A DNA stretch of 60,532 nucleotides. Source: Chromera velia. Taxonomy: Eukaryota; Sar; Chromeraceae. The notes below the pieces were generated by a model. The model was not told where the DNA came from and searched no databases. It was given only the letters and a program-made list of their open reading frames with translations. Made by a program: the position numbers and the translations under genes. The stretch covers positions 34,349 through 94,880 of the forward strand of contig JAHBMJ010001062.1 in NCBI GenBank assembly GCA_018398765.1, given 5' to 3'. Positions 21,670 through 34,802 of the stretch are shown here, one piece after another; positions within the stretch are counted from its first letter, which is position 1, and every line of letters begins with the position of its first letter.

Positions 21670-24528
21670 GATTGATTGATTGATGTGTTCCGCCCTAGGG
21701 CCTTCTCGCTATGTCTATCTGTCGCCAGAACTAGCAGGGCGGGGCGTTCCCCAGCCTAAGCTGAGGTATCAGACCCCGCCCTCGGGGCCCGCCAGAGTCT
21801 GTTGCCCTGGCCGCTGCTGCATGATTGTTCGTTGTTCGAGCCACGGCTCTGGATCCGCGTTGGCTTTCCGGCCTGAAAATTGATCTGAAACGGCATGTGA
21901 TTTGGGCTTCCTCGCTCTTCTTGTTTGCTTTATCAATCTTCTTCTGCGGCTCCCTCCTTCCCCACCCTAACGCTCCTTCGGTCGTCTTTAAGTTATCAAT
22001 TGTTTCCTCATATTCTTTTGTTAGTCTCTCGATCGCCCGCTGCCTTCCGGTGATTCCTGCATGTCTGGCCGCCAGAGCATCTCCTTCTATGTGTCCATAC
22101 CATCCTGGACACTCCTCAAACACCCTCCGTCTGAATAACGCCCATCCCAAAAACTCATCCACTCCGGCATGACATTCATTCAACAGAAAACAGAAAAGCG
22201 TCGAGTTGTCCCTTTTTCCCTCTTCTCTGTTGAGCCCTTCTCTTTCTATGGCTGCCTTTCTGGCTCTTTCTTCCATCTTGCTGTTCCATTTCTCTTCTAT
22301 CTTTCTGAACATCTCTGCTCTCTCTCTGTCAAAAACAGGACATTCTGTTACCAGATGGATTTCATCTTCCATCACCTCGATTCCCAACCACCCTCGACAG
22401 AACTGGCACATCCTTTTCTATAACGGCACCTTCTCTCCCCCCCTTACCGGAATTTTTCCCTGAGTCGTAGCCACAGCCCTGTCTCCCACCCTGCATGCTG
22501 CTCTCCTCCTGTGTTCTGATCGCGACGCCACTTTCGTATAGCAAAAAGGGGCTCTCCCTATTCTCTCTCTGTCTATTTTCATTGTTGAGCCAACCTTTTT
22601 ATCTGCTCTGTCTTCAAACAAAGAAAGGTGGAGACGGTTTCCGTTTGAGACCTTTCTGTGCACGTCAGCCATCATCACTCCTGTCAGTTCTGCCTTTTCC
22701 TGACTGCTCTTCTCTCTTATGTTTCTTTCTATTCTATGTGCAAACGCCTTTCTCTTCTTCTCGTCTAGCTTATTTTTTGTTCTCTTCAGCAGCCATCTCT
22801 CTATCCCGTCCACTCTCTCGTTGACTACCTATGTTCCTCTCTGCCCTACGCTTCCTTTTAGTCTTTCTCTTATAAAAGGGTGCATTCCTCTGTCTGTGTA
22901 GAGTGCCTGTGCACATTGCTTCAGATGAGGGAAAAGATGAAAAGGATGCATTCCTCTCCCCCCCCCCATTTCGTTCTCTACCCCCTCTCTCAGGCATGTG
23001 AGGATTGCCTCCCCTACCGCTTCGTTTCTTCTCTCCTTTAAAGCCTTCCCTACCTACCGGATCGTTCTGAAAGCCACTTCAAGATCGATCGGAATGAAAC
23101 GTCCTTCCATCATCAGCGTATCACAATTCTCTTTCTTTCTCAAACGCAAAACAAACCTGACAAATCTCCTTTGCTTCTCGTCGAATTCTGCATACACGCT
23201 ATCTGGACATGCATGGATTTCACATCCATACAACCATACGGCGCGCACTGTCTGTTTAAATATATTGAAGCAATCAGCAGGTGGAATCCTTCCCTCCCTT
23301 CCTATCTTCCCCATCAGTCCCTGCATGCATCTCTCTGCTTTGATTGACCGCGCTTCCATCATGGTTTCTAGGTTGCAGTCGGCGGATAGGACTAGTCCTA
23401 GGTAGGGTTGCTCTCTTGCTTCTTTCATCACTATCTCCCCCAGTCTAACTTCTTCTTTCTCTCTTGATGCGATGCGGCCAAACCGGACCAATCTCGACTT
23501 GTCAGAGAATAGAAGACGGAGAGGTTCTGCAAAGGCTACAAGGTTCGAAAGAAGAAGGTTCAACTGTCTATCTGAGGATTCGAGGAGTGTTGTGTCATCT
23601 GCAAACAGAGGGGCAAGGAAATCGACCCACCTCCCGTTTTCTCCTGCCGGCACCTTTGGCTTCTATCTATCGGTCTGTCGTCTCTGTCCTCTCCTCTTTC
23701 CTACTTCCTCTGGCAAGTCATGTATGTACACAGAGTAAAGGGAAGGGCCGCTCGGGCCTCCTTGCTTGAGTCCTTTGTCTTCCGGGTACCACATGCTCGT
23801 TCCCTTCACCCGTGCCCTCACTTTTTCCAGAGAGGCCTCAACCCATCTGATCAGACCTTCCTCCACCCCTGCCTTTCTCAATTTCTCTTTTAACTTTTCC
23901 AGCCTCACTTCGTCGAAAGCCCGTGTGAAGTCAACAAAAGCAACACTGAGCACTTCCATTCGAGCAATAACGAACAGCAAAAGAAAAATTGCATCGCATG
24001 TGCCTGTCTTTCTCTTATATGCGAACTGCCATGGCGTCTGTCTGGCTTCCTTTTCCACCTTTGTTCTCATGATCATGTCCCCCCATTTCGCATCTGCTAC
24101 CACCAGGTGCACTCCCCTCCATCCCCCAATTAGTGCGAGTTTTGGAAGGGCCGTCACCGGCAAGTCATTCCACCCTTTCGGCCACCAGCCAAAACGATAT
24201 ACAACATTAATTAACAAAACATACAAAAATACCAGCTCAGTCGATTTTTCCATCGTTCTCAGCATTCCTGGGGGCATTCCGTCCTTCCCAGCGGCCTTTC
24301 TGGGGTTGCCTGCTCTTTTCATTGCCTTCCTTACCTCCTTTTCCTCTGCTATCTGCCATCCTTTCTCCTTAATTGCTCTACTCACTGTCGTTTTTCTTTC
24401 TTGTTCCCTCTTTCTCTCTTCTTTCTCTTCCTTTGGCAGCTCGTACGTTTGTTTGAAACCTTAGTTAGAGGATGCCTAACCCCAGTTGGAGCGCTAAGCT
24501 CCCAGGCGGCACATACATGCATAGTTGT

Positions 24529-24561
<33 letters not shown>
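21639..24561 (-). mobile_element. 5'-truncated non-LTR retrotransposon (LINE)
   Basis: A non-LTR element lies on the minus strand. It keeps the reverse transcriptase and C-terminal zinc motif but no endonuclease, so it is truncated at its 5' side (near 24465), as is usual for LINEs. Its 3' end is a short CAATCAATCAATCAAC repeat (about 21667-21685) followed by a (TA)n run (21639-21666), which looks like a simple-repeat LINE tail. A second (TA)n run (24530-24561) flanks the other side. The target duplication could not be separated from the TA runs. Confidence 0.8.
21731..24465 (-). pseudogene. LINE reverse transcriptase frame with TAG stops only
   Basis: One uninterrupted phase of about 910 codons encodes the RT. 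Fingers: GNPRKAAGKDGMPPGML; motif A: VAFVDFTRAFDEVRLEKL; motif B region: GLKQGGPSGPSLYSVYIHDL; catalytic motif C: APLFADDTTLL (FADD at about 23610). The thumb and connection follow, and a C-terminal CxxC...H...C zinc motif reads CQFCRGWLGIEVMEDEIHLV then TECP. The frame contains four internal stops (23663-23665, 23054-23056, 22829-22831, 22418-22420) and the final stop at 21731-21733. All five are TAG, and there is no frameshift anywhere. It is probably an inactive copy, but see the findings. Confidence 0.85.
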
Positions 24562-25483
24562 AAAAGAATTAAATCTAGGGCTCTAGGACACCACTAAAGC
24601 ACTTATCACTTAACTCATTTTAAGTTGTGGGTGTATGTAAACACAGTCAGAGCTCTTAGCATACAAAGTTTAAGCGTTTAACTCCTGATACTAACTGGAA
24701 TTTTTAAAAAACTCCAAATTATGAACTGTATTATGAACATCCCAAAACATCCAGTAAAGTTTCCAGTCATTGAAAAGACAACAGGAATTCTAACTAGAAT
24801 TTTTTTTTAGTAGATTCATAGAATTTTTTTTTATTAGGAAATTTTACTTTAATTCTTTTCTATCATAGTAAAGGTCACTGAGTCAATAAGATTTTATCAT
24901 TATTTTTATGCGATTTTACCGGAGTTAAGCTGGGATTTCAGCGGTTTTCACTAGGGTTTTTAGTAGCTAGGAATCTACTCACTGATTTCTTTTTTTTTTT
25001 TTCCAAAAAGTTTTTGCCACATTTTTTAGCAGCTTCGCCGCTTTGGGCCCGGTACGGACTATTTTTTTAGTAATCTGTCATTGCCAGACAGTGAATCACT
25101 GTCGCAATCTTCATTTCCGTCCCGCCCCAAGCACGCCCAAGCGGACACATCATTTTTCAGATTTTAGCTGTTGCGCATCTTCAGAAATCCCTCAGACGCT
25201 CGCTCCAGAGGCCTACTTTGTTTGTCCGAGCACACTCTCCTCTCCCTTACACAGCCAACCCACCCCCATCTGTCCTCTTTGTTGCACTTCCCCCATGTGA
25301 AGCGCCTAGCACCTGCACCTCCACACCTCACGCCGAGCAGCAGACACACTGCACGAAAAGTCCGAGCCGGCCTCTTCTGAAATCCCCTTAATTCCTTTGC
25401 AAAACCCTGCCTGGGCCCTCACAATTGAAATTTCCTCTCTGCCCCCTGCCTGTTGCAATTTGAAGCAGTCAAAGGGAAAACAT
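24562..25483. other. AT-rich intergenic stretch
   Basis: Up to about 25030 there are only AT-rich words and poly-T runs. From 25030 the composition returns to that of the genes and should include the 3' untranslated region of the AspRS gene, whose stop is at 25484. No other gene was seen. Confidence 0.5.
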
Positions 25484-27681
25484 CTAGGGGGCGAGTCTGC
25501 TCGGGTCACGGGGGAAGAGGCTGCTCTTTCTGATGTTGTTCAGCCCCAGGAACAGCATCACAACACGCTCCAGACCGACACCGCAGCCAGCATGGGGGTA
25601 GGCCCCCAGCCTGCAGAAAGAAAGAAAAATGCATTCTTCTTTCTTTCATGGAAAGAACAGCTGTTGCTCATGCTCAGTTGTGCTAGAAAAATCTCAGACC
25701 CCTGCCCACAAAGCGAAATGCTCGAAGAATCACTTTGGGACGAAGAGAGAGGTGGGAAAAGCGAAAAAGCATGAAAAAAAACAGGCAGGCAACAAGAGGG
25801 GGCAGAGAAAGAGACGGGCAAAAGCATTCACGTGTACATAAGAGATTTCCAGATCTGCACCGAACATGAGAGAAGTCAATCAATCGCTTCACAAATGCTC
25901 CTACCCTTCCCATCCCTGCTTGCCTGCCTGACTGACTGACCTGAAGGCGTCAATGTAGTCCTTGATTGTCTCCACCTCTATTCCCTTGGCCTCCGCCCTC
26001 TCTTTGAGGTATTCAGGGTCGTGGATTCTCTGCGCACCCGAGACGATCTCGTTGCCCCTCATGAAGAAGTCGTAAGAGTTCGCGTAGGTCGGGTCGTCAG
26101 GACAGGGCATCGAGTAGAACGGACGCACGTTCAGAGGATACCTGCCAGGACACACACAAAATACTAACACATGAAACCATGCGCACAAGGATGCATGCAG
26201 TCAGAGTGGAACGATTTGTTCTTTCAACTGTCCTCTAAAATGATGCAAAACAGTCAACGGCTCAACCCCCCAGGCTCCTCCCGCTGACCGACCGAGTCAT
26301 CATGTAGAAGTCGGTTCCGTACTTCTCCCTGATGATCGCCCCCAGTTTTCTCTCCTGCTCAGTTGAGATGTCGTAGTCAGCCATGGCCGCTGTGTCGTCA
26401 GGGTTCGGCACTCCCTCCACGCCCTTCTCGAAAAGGAACCGCGTGCCGTCGATGAAGTTCAACCGGGGAGTGTCCTCAACCCACCTGAAAGGACAAAAGG
26501 CCATTCGTCAGCGGAAATCAACCAAGGAGCAAGCAAAATCTGCGTGGAAGTCTACGACGACGGCGCACTTCGGATCTGAGAAGAAATACCCTTTATGCTC
26601 AATGGAGTGGAACCGGAAGGAAAAGAAGGAGACGCATCTGCTGGGCAAGGACTGGACCAGCGAAACCAACACAGGCTGTCATGCTTTGTGTCGAATGCAA
26701 ACTTGATCTTAGGACACACTGATGAGAAGACACACTGAGAGAAGTCCCATCAAGCGGATCACCCACCGGTCACTTCTGTGCCATTTGAATCGACACAGGA
26801 AGGCATACGGAAGGACAGGATGCACACACTGACTGACTGACTCACTGACTGACTGGAAGGGTTCTGCAGGGTACTGTTTGTGCACGGTCTCCACCTCGAC
26901 TTTGCACCTCTCTGCGAGTCCCTTGAAGATGTACTTGAACATGTTGTCTAGAAGGTCCAGGACCTCAAAGTAGTGCTCCTTGAACGTCATCTCCATATCC
27001 AGACCCGTGAACTCACCTGCATGTGGTTGTGGGTCCAGAGCAGGCAGCGAGGAGGATGGCTGGAAGGGAAGGCGGGCAAAAGGCATTCGAGAGAAACACA
27101 CGCCCAAGAGGGACCATAGACTGGAATCAACAGACGATCTTTCGTGTTTGAATTCGAATCGTGGAGGAAGGACTGTCTCGAAAGAGAAAGGAGAACGTGA
27201 CGAGGAGGAACCGGAGACTAAGTGCTACAATCCAAGTCTGCGTCGCTTCCTCTGCCGAAAGTCACAAAAGAAAAAGACTCACACAGGTGTCTGTATGTGT
27301 TGTGCTGCTCCGCTCTGAACACAGGGCCGATCTCGAAGACCCTGTCCATGTCACCCGAGAGAACCATCTGCTTGTACAGCTGGGGGGACTGGGCCAGACA
27401 CGCAGAGCCTGCATGGAGAATTAATTAAGTGGAGAGAGGGAAGATAGAGACAGAAAGACCCTCTCTCGAGAGACAGACAAGATGCGTCCCATACACACGG
27501 GGGGGGAAGAAAAAGACAGAAAACGCAATTGGGGTGTGCTTGTATCAACATCTGGGCCAAGAATTGCGAGAACGAACGACTCAATGCAGCGGTCTAACTG
27601 TCGGGCACGCAGGCAAATAAGTCAGACGGACTGTTCGATTCATCTTTCCTTTTTAAATGAACAAATGGGAATTGTCGCTGC

Positions 27682-27718
<37 letters not shown>

Positions 27719-30700
27719 CTCTCTCTCTGCACAACAACAGCCAGAGGAAGAAACCACAGTCAGTCAAGAGACCGACTTCCAAAATAATCCAGAGTGAACA
27801 CCCCTGCCCCTCCCTCCGAGGCCCCTCCGATCAATTTGGGTGAGTGAATTTCCACAAAACCCTCCCTGCAGGCAGAGGCAACGTCACAGTCTTAAATTCA
27901 AAGAGAAACAGAGACAGACAGACGGGCAGGGGGCAAACATTGCATTCCTTCAGAGGCACCGGCAGAAAGCCCTCCTTTGCCAGCCCTTCTCTTCTGCCCC
28001 CCTCCCAACCCCCCCTCTCTAAACGTACGGATGACACAACACGGGATGACCTGTGTGCTTCTGGCAGAAGCGGGAGAGGTACAGCAGGGAGGGCAGGGAA
28101 AGACAAACAAAGCACAAGTCGAGGCTTGCATGGAAGAGAGCGATGCATGTGCTGCACTGAATGAAGAGGGATGCAGTCAGTCCACGTATCAACTACCTGG
28201 ATGGATTCGCAGATGGAGAGAGGAGGAAGAAAGAAAGCGGGGGAAGGGAAAGAATCCATCGAGTGAATGAGTGAGTTGGCGCATTCATTCCTCAGGCAGG
28301 CATTAGGGAAAGAAAAGAAAGAGGGCAGCCCCGCACGGATTAGACAAGAGTCCCCCCCGCCCAGTGGACGGACGGACTTGATGAGAAATTCTCTGAAAAG
28401 CAGACAGGTCATGGAAGAAACTCGGAAGATAGCCTGGTTTGCGAGCGTCTGCAGAGAAGAAAAAAAGGGAGAGAAATGAAACGGGGAACAGAAGCAGATT
28501 TTGGAGAAGAACTGCAACCTGCATCAGTCTCGAGCTTCATCCCTTGGCAGCGGTCTTTTTCCTTCCACCAGACCTACAGAAATCCAATTTGCTAGGGAGG
28601 GAACACAGGCCTTCTGAGACCCTCACTTCTCCATCAATTTGGAGTGAGTTTCCAATACCCAACCCCGCTGAACACAACCACCACCCCACGGTTCAACCAC
28701 CCCGCACCCCGGCGTCCCCTCCCTCCCTTCGAAGCCGCCAGCCACCCACCCTCAAATCCAAAATACGGTTGTTCAGCCGTGTGTCCTGATTCACTCGGAT
28801 GATCGTCGTGTCTTTGGCGTCCTGCACAAGAAAGCAGTTGATGAACGGATGATAAAGAAAGCAAGAGAACACAGTTTTCAGAATGACCCAAAGGAAAATT
28901 ACCCTGCTCCGATAAAAGTCGAGTTCCTGTTGGAACTTCCATGCAGGTCGACAAAGGAAAAGAACCGGTAAGGGAGAACAGAGAGAAAGGAAGGTCGCTA
29001 GAGAGACACAAACCGAATACTTCTCGACTAAGCAGGCAGAGCTCTCAGACGAATGACATTGCATGCAGATACGCAAACAGGATCAAGACAGAAACAGACG
29101 GGCAGAGGTAAATCCCACCGACGTCAGTGCCTTTCTGTGACATGATGCAAGCGTGAACGTGTCAACCAACTTTCCAACAGCAAAGCACGCATCACAGACT
29201 AACGGCAGGCAGCCTTTTGATGGTGTTGATCTCGACTGACCTCTTCAGTTTCCTTCCTGTTCGCGTCTTCCAATTGGAAGGGGAGCACAGATGCGGCTCT
29301 GCTGACGCAGAAGGCCTTCTTCACCTGAATTTCAACTGCCCTCACACACACGCACCATCGCAGAAATGAGCCAACAGAGGCCACATCGTTCGACGACTCA
29401 CAACTTATCGCCATAGATGCAGATAGAGGTGTGACAGGATCACAATCTGGGACGATCCGAAACGACAAACAAGTAAGGGCATCAAATAGAGTGCAAGACA
29501 TCGCACAAAAGATTTTGCTGCAACTGGGTCAACGGAAAAGGGACAGACGCAACCCGAAATTGAAAGATCAAAGAAAGAAACAAAGAAAGGAGGGAGGGAA
29601 GAGAAACTGATTTTATGCAGACTTCCTTACAGGATATGACAGCAAAGCATTCAGACGAACAGTCAAGACAAAAAGAAGGAGACAGACAGGCAGGTAGAAA
29701 GCCGAACAGACCTGTCGATTGAGTGGTGGCTTCCACAGGAGATGCAGGAACCGTGACCACTCCCATCACATCCACGATAGACTCCGGAGGCACCTGCCCC
29801 ATGCACCACTTCACCATGTTTTTCGACACAGACCCTTCGGCGTCCGAGTCCCCATCCCCCGTCACAGAGATCACCGCCTGGATGGTGAACATCTGTTGGC
29901 GCAAAACCCAGAAACACAGCTTGCCTGCAAAAACAAAAAGAAACACAAACCCATTTCTGCCGTTGCGGATGTTCTTTCGATTCCAGTCAAAACCGAAATC
30001 GGATTGTCATAGAACCCGCGAAGACCAGATGCTTGTCTGCACGTCAGAGTGAACACATCCCACTGTGTCTGGTCTGGGCATCGAGTTGTACGCTTCACAG
30101 AAATAAAGAAGCAGATTGGCAGGGCGATAAGTGGGGGGAAAGAAAGAAAAGTTCCCCAAACAGAAGCCGAAGCCTGCATGGATTCTTGTTGCTCACCAAA
30201 AGTTCACTGTTGTAATCCACAGGAAAAGACACCGGTGTGTCCTGAGACAAAGAGGAACGACCGATCGATTACCTGAAGGACCCGCTGTCTGTGGCGACAC
30301 GGTCTAGGGCTTCCAGGCTCTCGGGAGAGATTTTCGTACCGGCCTGGCCCATGTATTTTTTTCCTTTTCACAATTACACGCAATCCACTGATAGCCATGA
30401 CACCACCGGTCCACCGACACAGCCACTCAGAGAAGGACAAACGCCTACAAGAATTTAACCACACATGTGCCCTCTCTCCCAGAATTCAAAAAGACACGCG
30501 CGTGCACACGAGCCCCCCCCCCCCNNNNNNNNCGCTCTCTCACCCGCCCGTTCGCACAAACACGCACGTGTGAAGTCCAGGAACGGGGCTAAATGAAAAA
30601 GAGGTCTCACCTTTTCCTCGCAGTGTCTGGAGCCGTGCCCTCACGCAAATTTCTTTTCCCTCCATTGCAGGCGAAATGTCCTGCAGGTTCGTCCATGTCT

Positions 30701-31192
30701 TCTCTGAGCGGGTCGCCGAGTTGATCAGCTTGAGAAGACCGAAAGTGGGGGTCAGAGCGTCATCTGAAAGGACAAAGCGGTGGGGCATGACAGGTCATAT
30801 ACGATGCACAATATCGGGGAGGGGATTCAAAGAAGAGGACGCACGAGGGAGGTTGACTGACACGCAGGTCCTGCAGAAGCCTGCTGCTCTGCTTGTCTCG
30901 CAGCTTTCGCAGCCTCCTTCTCGGCTTTTTGTCTCTCTTTCTCTGCCTTCTTTTGTTGCTTCCTGAGTTCCTTCTCTTCGGCAGTCAGGTCAGCATTTGA
31001 AGGGGCAGCCGCCTTCGATGGGTCGGAAGGGCCGGGCTCAGACATCGAGCGGCTGGAGATTCTTTGTGCACGAGACTGAAAACGGCAGAACTCGGTCTGA
31101 GAGACGCAAAGCGACAAAGGTGACGGTGCACGGAGAGTTCTCAGACCAAAAACAGGAGTGCTACGGACCACCAAAGTTAACACCCGGTGCAT
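25484..31192 (-). CDS. Aspartyl-tRNA synthetase, eukaryotic cytosolic type (12 exons)
   Basis: Class IIb synthetase that charges tRNA(Asp). Exons, from 5': 31192-30862, 30763-30611, 29924-29712, 29335-29241, 28821-28750, 28448-28378, 27865-27777, 27408-27283, 27016-26854, 26484-26293, 26141-25941, 25610-25484. All phases close and give 610 residues. Landmarks in order: a Lys/Glu/Ala-rich N-terminal helix; the OB-fold anticodon domain ([39 protein letters not shown]); [15 protein letters not shown]; motif 1 ([20 protein letters not shown]); [11 protein letters not shown]; motif 2 ([20 protein letters not shown]); [20 protein letters not shown]; motif 3 ([20 protein letters not shown]); end [11 protein letters not shown] second in-frame ATG at 31045 ([10 protein letters not shown]) would give the normal cytosolic protein of 561 residues; the 49 residues before it are Arg-rich, hydrophobic and acid-poor, so they could be an organelle-targeting leader. 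Confidence 0.95.
30525..30532. other. Sequence gap (8 N)
   Basis: Eight N follow a run of twelve C in the AspRS intron between exons 2 and 3. The gap does not touch coding sequence. Its true length is unknown. Confidence 0.95.
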
Positions 31193-31761
31193 TCAACAAC
31201 CTGCACTGCAACAACCATTGTGTCGAACGTCACAACCTGATTTGGCGACTTTTGGTGAGGATTGCCGTGCGAGACGGGAAGAGGAAACTATACTTCTTCA
31301 AGCGATCGCAAACCGCGCGGAAATGCGCGGAATCCCAAGCGCGCAAACGTCAGGGGATGTCAGGGGTGACTCCGCAGCCACTTCATTGGTTGCGGACGGA
31401 CCGCCAAATCACCCCTGCATGCATGCGACTCATGCAATCCATTCCGCGTTCATGCACGGACTATATCCGCGAAACGCTGTATCCGCATATTTTCTACAGA
31501 GACGTCCAAGTCATTCAGTGACGGCATGTGACGGCCGTGACGAGTTGAGTGAAATTCGCTGTATCAACAGAGAAGAAGAGTCACACCATATGTATATACG
31601 ATGTCACTGCTTTGATCGATCAGTTGGGCTCGACTGAGAGAACTTCTGCTGTTCATTTTCACGGTCTTCGATTTGAATTTCACACTCCACGTCTGTTGCT
31701 TGTACGTACGTCAGGTGCTCAGTCTGTGTCCGTCGGTGCGCTGAAGAAACTCCGCAACAGA
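31193..31761. promoter_or_regulatory. Shared divergent promoter (AspRS and GH31)
   Basis: Only 569 bp separate the two start codons, so both promoters lie here. The motif TGCATGCATGC stands at about 31418-31428; TGCATGC is a known upstream element in apicomplexans, bound by AP2 proteins. CGCG-rich words (31315-31345) and TACGTACGTACG-like words (about 31700-31712) are also present. No TATA box is obvious. Confidence 0.5.
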
Positions 31762-33872
31762 ATGAAGCGCCTCTATCCCCCCTTGTTATGCACATTCTTG
31801 CTGGCCTTGGCTTTCGTACGGGGGTCTCGAGTTGTCTACGATGTGGAGTCTGAGAAGAAGGGTCGACTGGGTGTTTTCTCGTGGGTCGCTAATTCAAAAG
31901 GTCTGACCTTCAGCGCTGCACCGTCGAGAGGAAACAGCACGGAGCAGCGAGGAGGAGATGCGGATGGAAAGGTACCAGAACCCTTCCCTGTCTTTCATTC
32001 AGACCTGTCAGAGCCATTTCTCATCATGAGCGCGGGGCACTGGGAGCTTCTCGAAGTGTCTGGGAACTTCAAGCCGAACCCCGCACTAGACATCGCATGC
32101 ACCTTGTTCGAAAGGCAAACGATCGACTGGGTGTCGGACTCTGTTGGCACGGCAGGGGTGACCGTTGGAGGCCGCCTGTGCAGGTCCACGGGGGCTGATG
32201 AGGAAGTGGAGGTGGAGATTCTGGAGTCGGATGCAGAGAGGGAGAGAGAAAGGGAGGCTGTCCACGGAGAGAGAGAGGTCGGCAAGGGCAAGGCGAAGAC
32301 CGCACGGAGGAAACGGAGGGCCCCGAGTTGCGGTCTGCTGAAAGATCTGCCGACATGTGTACCCTACTCAGTCGTTTTCTCTCTTCTCACAGGTGTGTCT
32401 GTATGCATGTGCGATTCTGCACACGTGTGTGTGTGTGTGCGTGTGTGTGTGCGCGCGCGCGCTGATCTGCGGCCTCATGAAACCAATTGACCCCTGCCTC
32501 CGAGCCTCTTTTGGACCTTTTTGACTCAGGACATGCCTGATCTGATGTTTGAGAAGATACTTGTAGTATTCTTTGTCCAAGCCAAGACAGAAAAAGTGCA
32601 CGCAAGATTTTCGGCACACCGCGCGTCTCATCTCACTTCGAATGAATTGGCTGGGGGATCAGCTTTGCACATGAGTAAGTCGTCGGGAGTGGAAAATCTA
32701 GATATCAGTCATGTGATGCGTTCCTCGCCCTGTTGCTGGTTGCTATGAGCCCTGGTCTGTGGACGACCGACACAGTGTGTGACGCAAAGCTGTTTCGGCT
32801 GCGTTGTTGAGTTGCGTTCGAAAGGACCCCAATTGCTTGGGCGCTCTTGGGAAACAACAGCTTCTTTGTTGTTCGGTACCGTTTTCTTTTAGATGTGTGT
32901 GTCCCTGCCTGTGCCCCTCCCTACCTTCCTGCAGACGATGCAATCAAAGGGACGGAGAGGGAACAGTCATGGGCACAGCAGTTGCGAGTCGATGCTTCTG
33001 TCTCCCTTTCCCCTCCTTCTCCTTCCTCCGTCTCTGTGCCCGAGGCTGGAGATGACCTGAGTGTGGGTGAGACTATCCCTCCTCAGTGGGGAAATGCGAC
33101 TCGCCTGACGCTCCAATGGGCAGCCTATCCTGAGGAGACGGCGACGAGAAAGAGACAGAGGATGGAAAGGACCTCCACAGCACGAATGGAACGCGAAGGA
33201 GAAAAAGAGACAGAACTGGAGACGGAGAAACAAGGACAAAGCAGCAGCAACAGGGAGAAGACAGGGCGACCGAGGGGAACAGAAAAGGACGTGGTTGTGG
33301 GGTGCGGCACTCAGTACAGCCACTTTGACTTGAGAGGCCTCCGAGTGCCCATCCTCTCGTCTGAACAAGGTTGGTTGGTGCATGGTCCAGGCAGGCAGGG
33401 GTTGACTGCCGCGTTGTGGGGTTTGTAGGCTTTGCAGACTCGCCTGCTTCTTCTCTCTCATGTTTCTCCTCCCCACAGACCCGTCTTTTCTTCTCGCCCT
33501 TCTCGATTCCCACCCACCCGCTTTGCTTTCCCTTCTTTCCCTCCAGTTTCTCACTGCGGCATTCATTTCTGCCTTCCCCCCCGTCCCTCTGTGCAGGTGT
33601 AGGCAGAGGCCTCCAACCGCTTTCGTTCCTGCTGAACCACAACGACCCCGCCAGACCGTCAGGAAATCCCCACTCGACCTCGAGTGCCGTCCCCTTCTTC
33701 GCCACCAGCAGGGGTAGGGGGTTCTTCCTCGAGACGCACGACTTCGCAGTTTTCGACTTTTCAGAAGAGTCAGTGAACTTGACTTCCACAAACAAGTCTT
33801 TCTGACGTCATGTTTTCGTCGGTACAGGCACAGATGTACGGAGGGAAGAAAGAAGTCTCTTTCTGTCTGTCT

Positions 33873-33909
<37 letters not shown>

Positions 33910-34757
33910 CTCTCTCGGTTCAGCCATGTGCTGACGTGCCTTCTTCTTCTCATCACACCATGCATGCAGCGATCTCGTGAAGATCGAGGTGACAGTCACT
34001 CATGAGGCCTCTTCTGTATCTGACGACGCGGGAGACGTTTCGGAAGGTACTAGACGCTCTTTCTCTTTTTCGCCCTCCTCCGGTGTTGCCGGCAGCGCCC
34101 CCGAAGTCCGCACAACGGGGGTTCTCCTGGCTGCTCATTCAAAGCAGCACCCTGATCTTGTGCCATCGAAACCGTTTTTTCCCGATGCGTCTCTCCATGA
34201 ACATCCCGAGGGAGACGGGAGAAGATGCACTGGACCGGGTGAAACGAGTGGAAGAGACGCAGGGGTGTGTTTGGCACCTAGAGAGGGGGGGCGGGGAGGG
34301 AGGGAGACTGAATTCCTCTCGTCGTTGCCTCCGCTTCTGTCAGTCGTGTCTCAGTTCACAGCCTACGCTGGACGCATGGAGGAGCTGCCTCGTTGGGCCT
34401 CTCAAGGTTTGGCTGTCGGGTTCTGGGGAGGGACCGAGGAGGCTGTGAGACTGATTGACAAACTGAAGAGCGCAGGGGTGCCCCTCATTGGTCTCTGGCT
34501 GCAGGTCAGTAGAAGCTGTCTTGTTGAATGTCCCTTTGTCGCTTTGTCTGGTCTGCAGTCACTGGTGAGACGATGACTGATCGATCAGCTGCTCGGCTTC
34601 CTGTATGAGAGCAAGATTGGCGGGAACCCGCGATTTCCCCCCTGGGCGCAAGTTTCTCCTTTCTTTTTCCTGGGTGCACATTGGCTTAGCTGTGTCTGAG
34701 TGGGTGCGCGCGTCTCAGCGACAAAGAGAGAGAGACAGAGACACACACACCGAGAGA

Positions 34758-34802
<45 letters not shown>

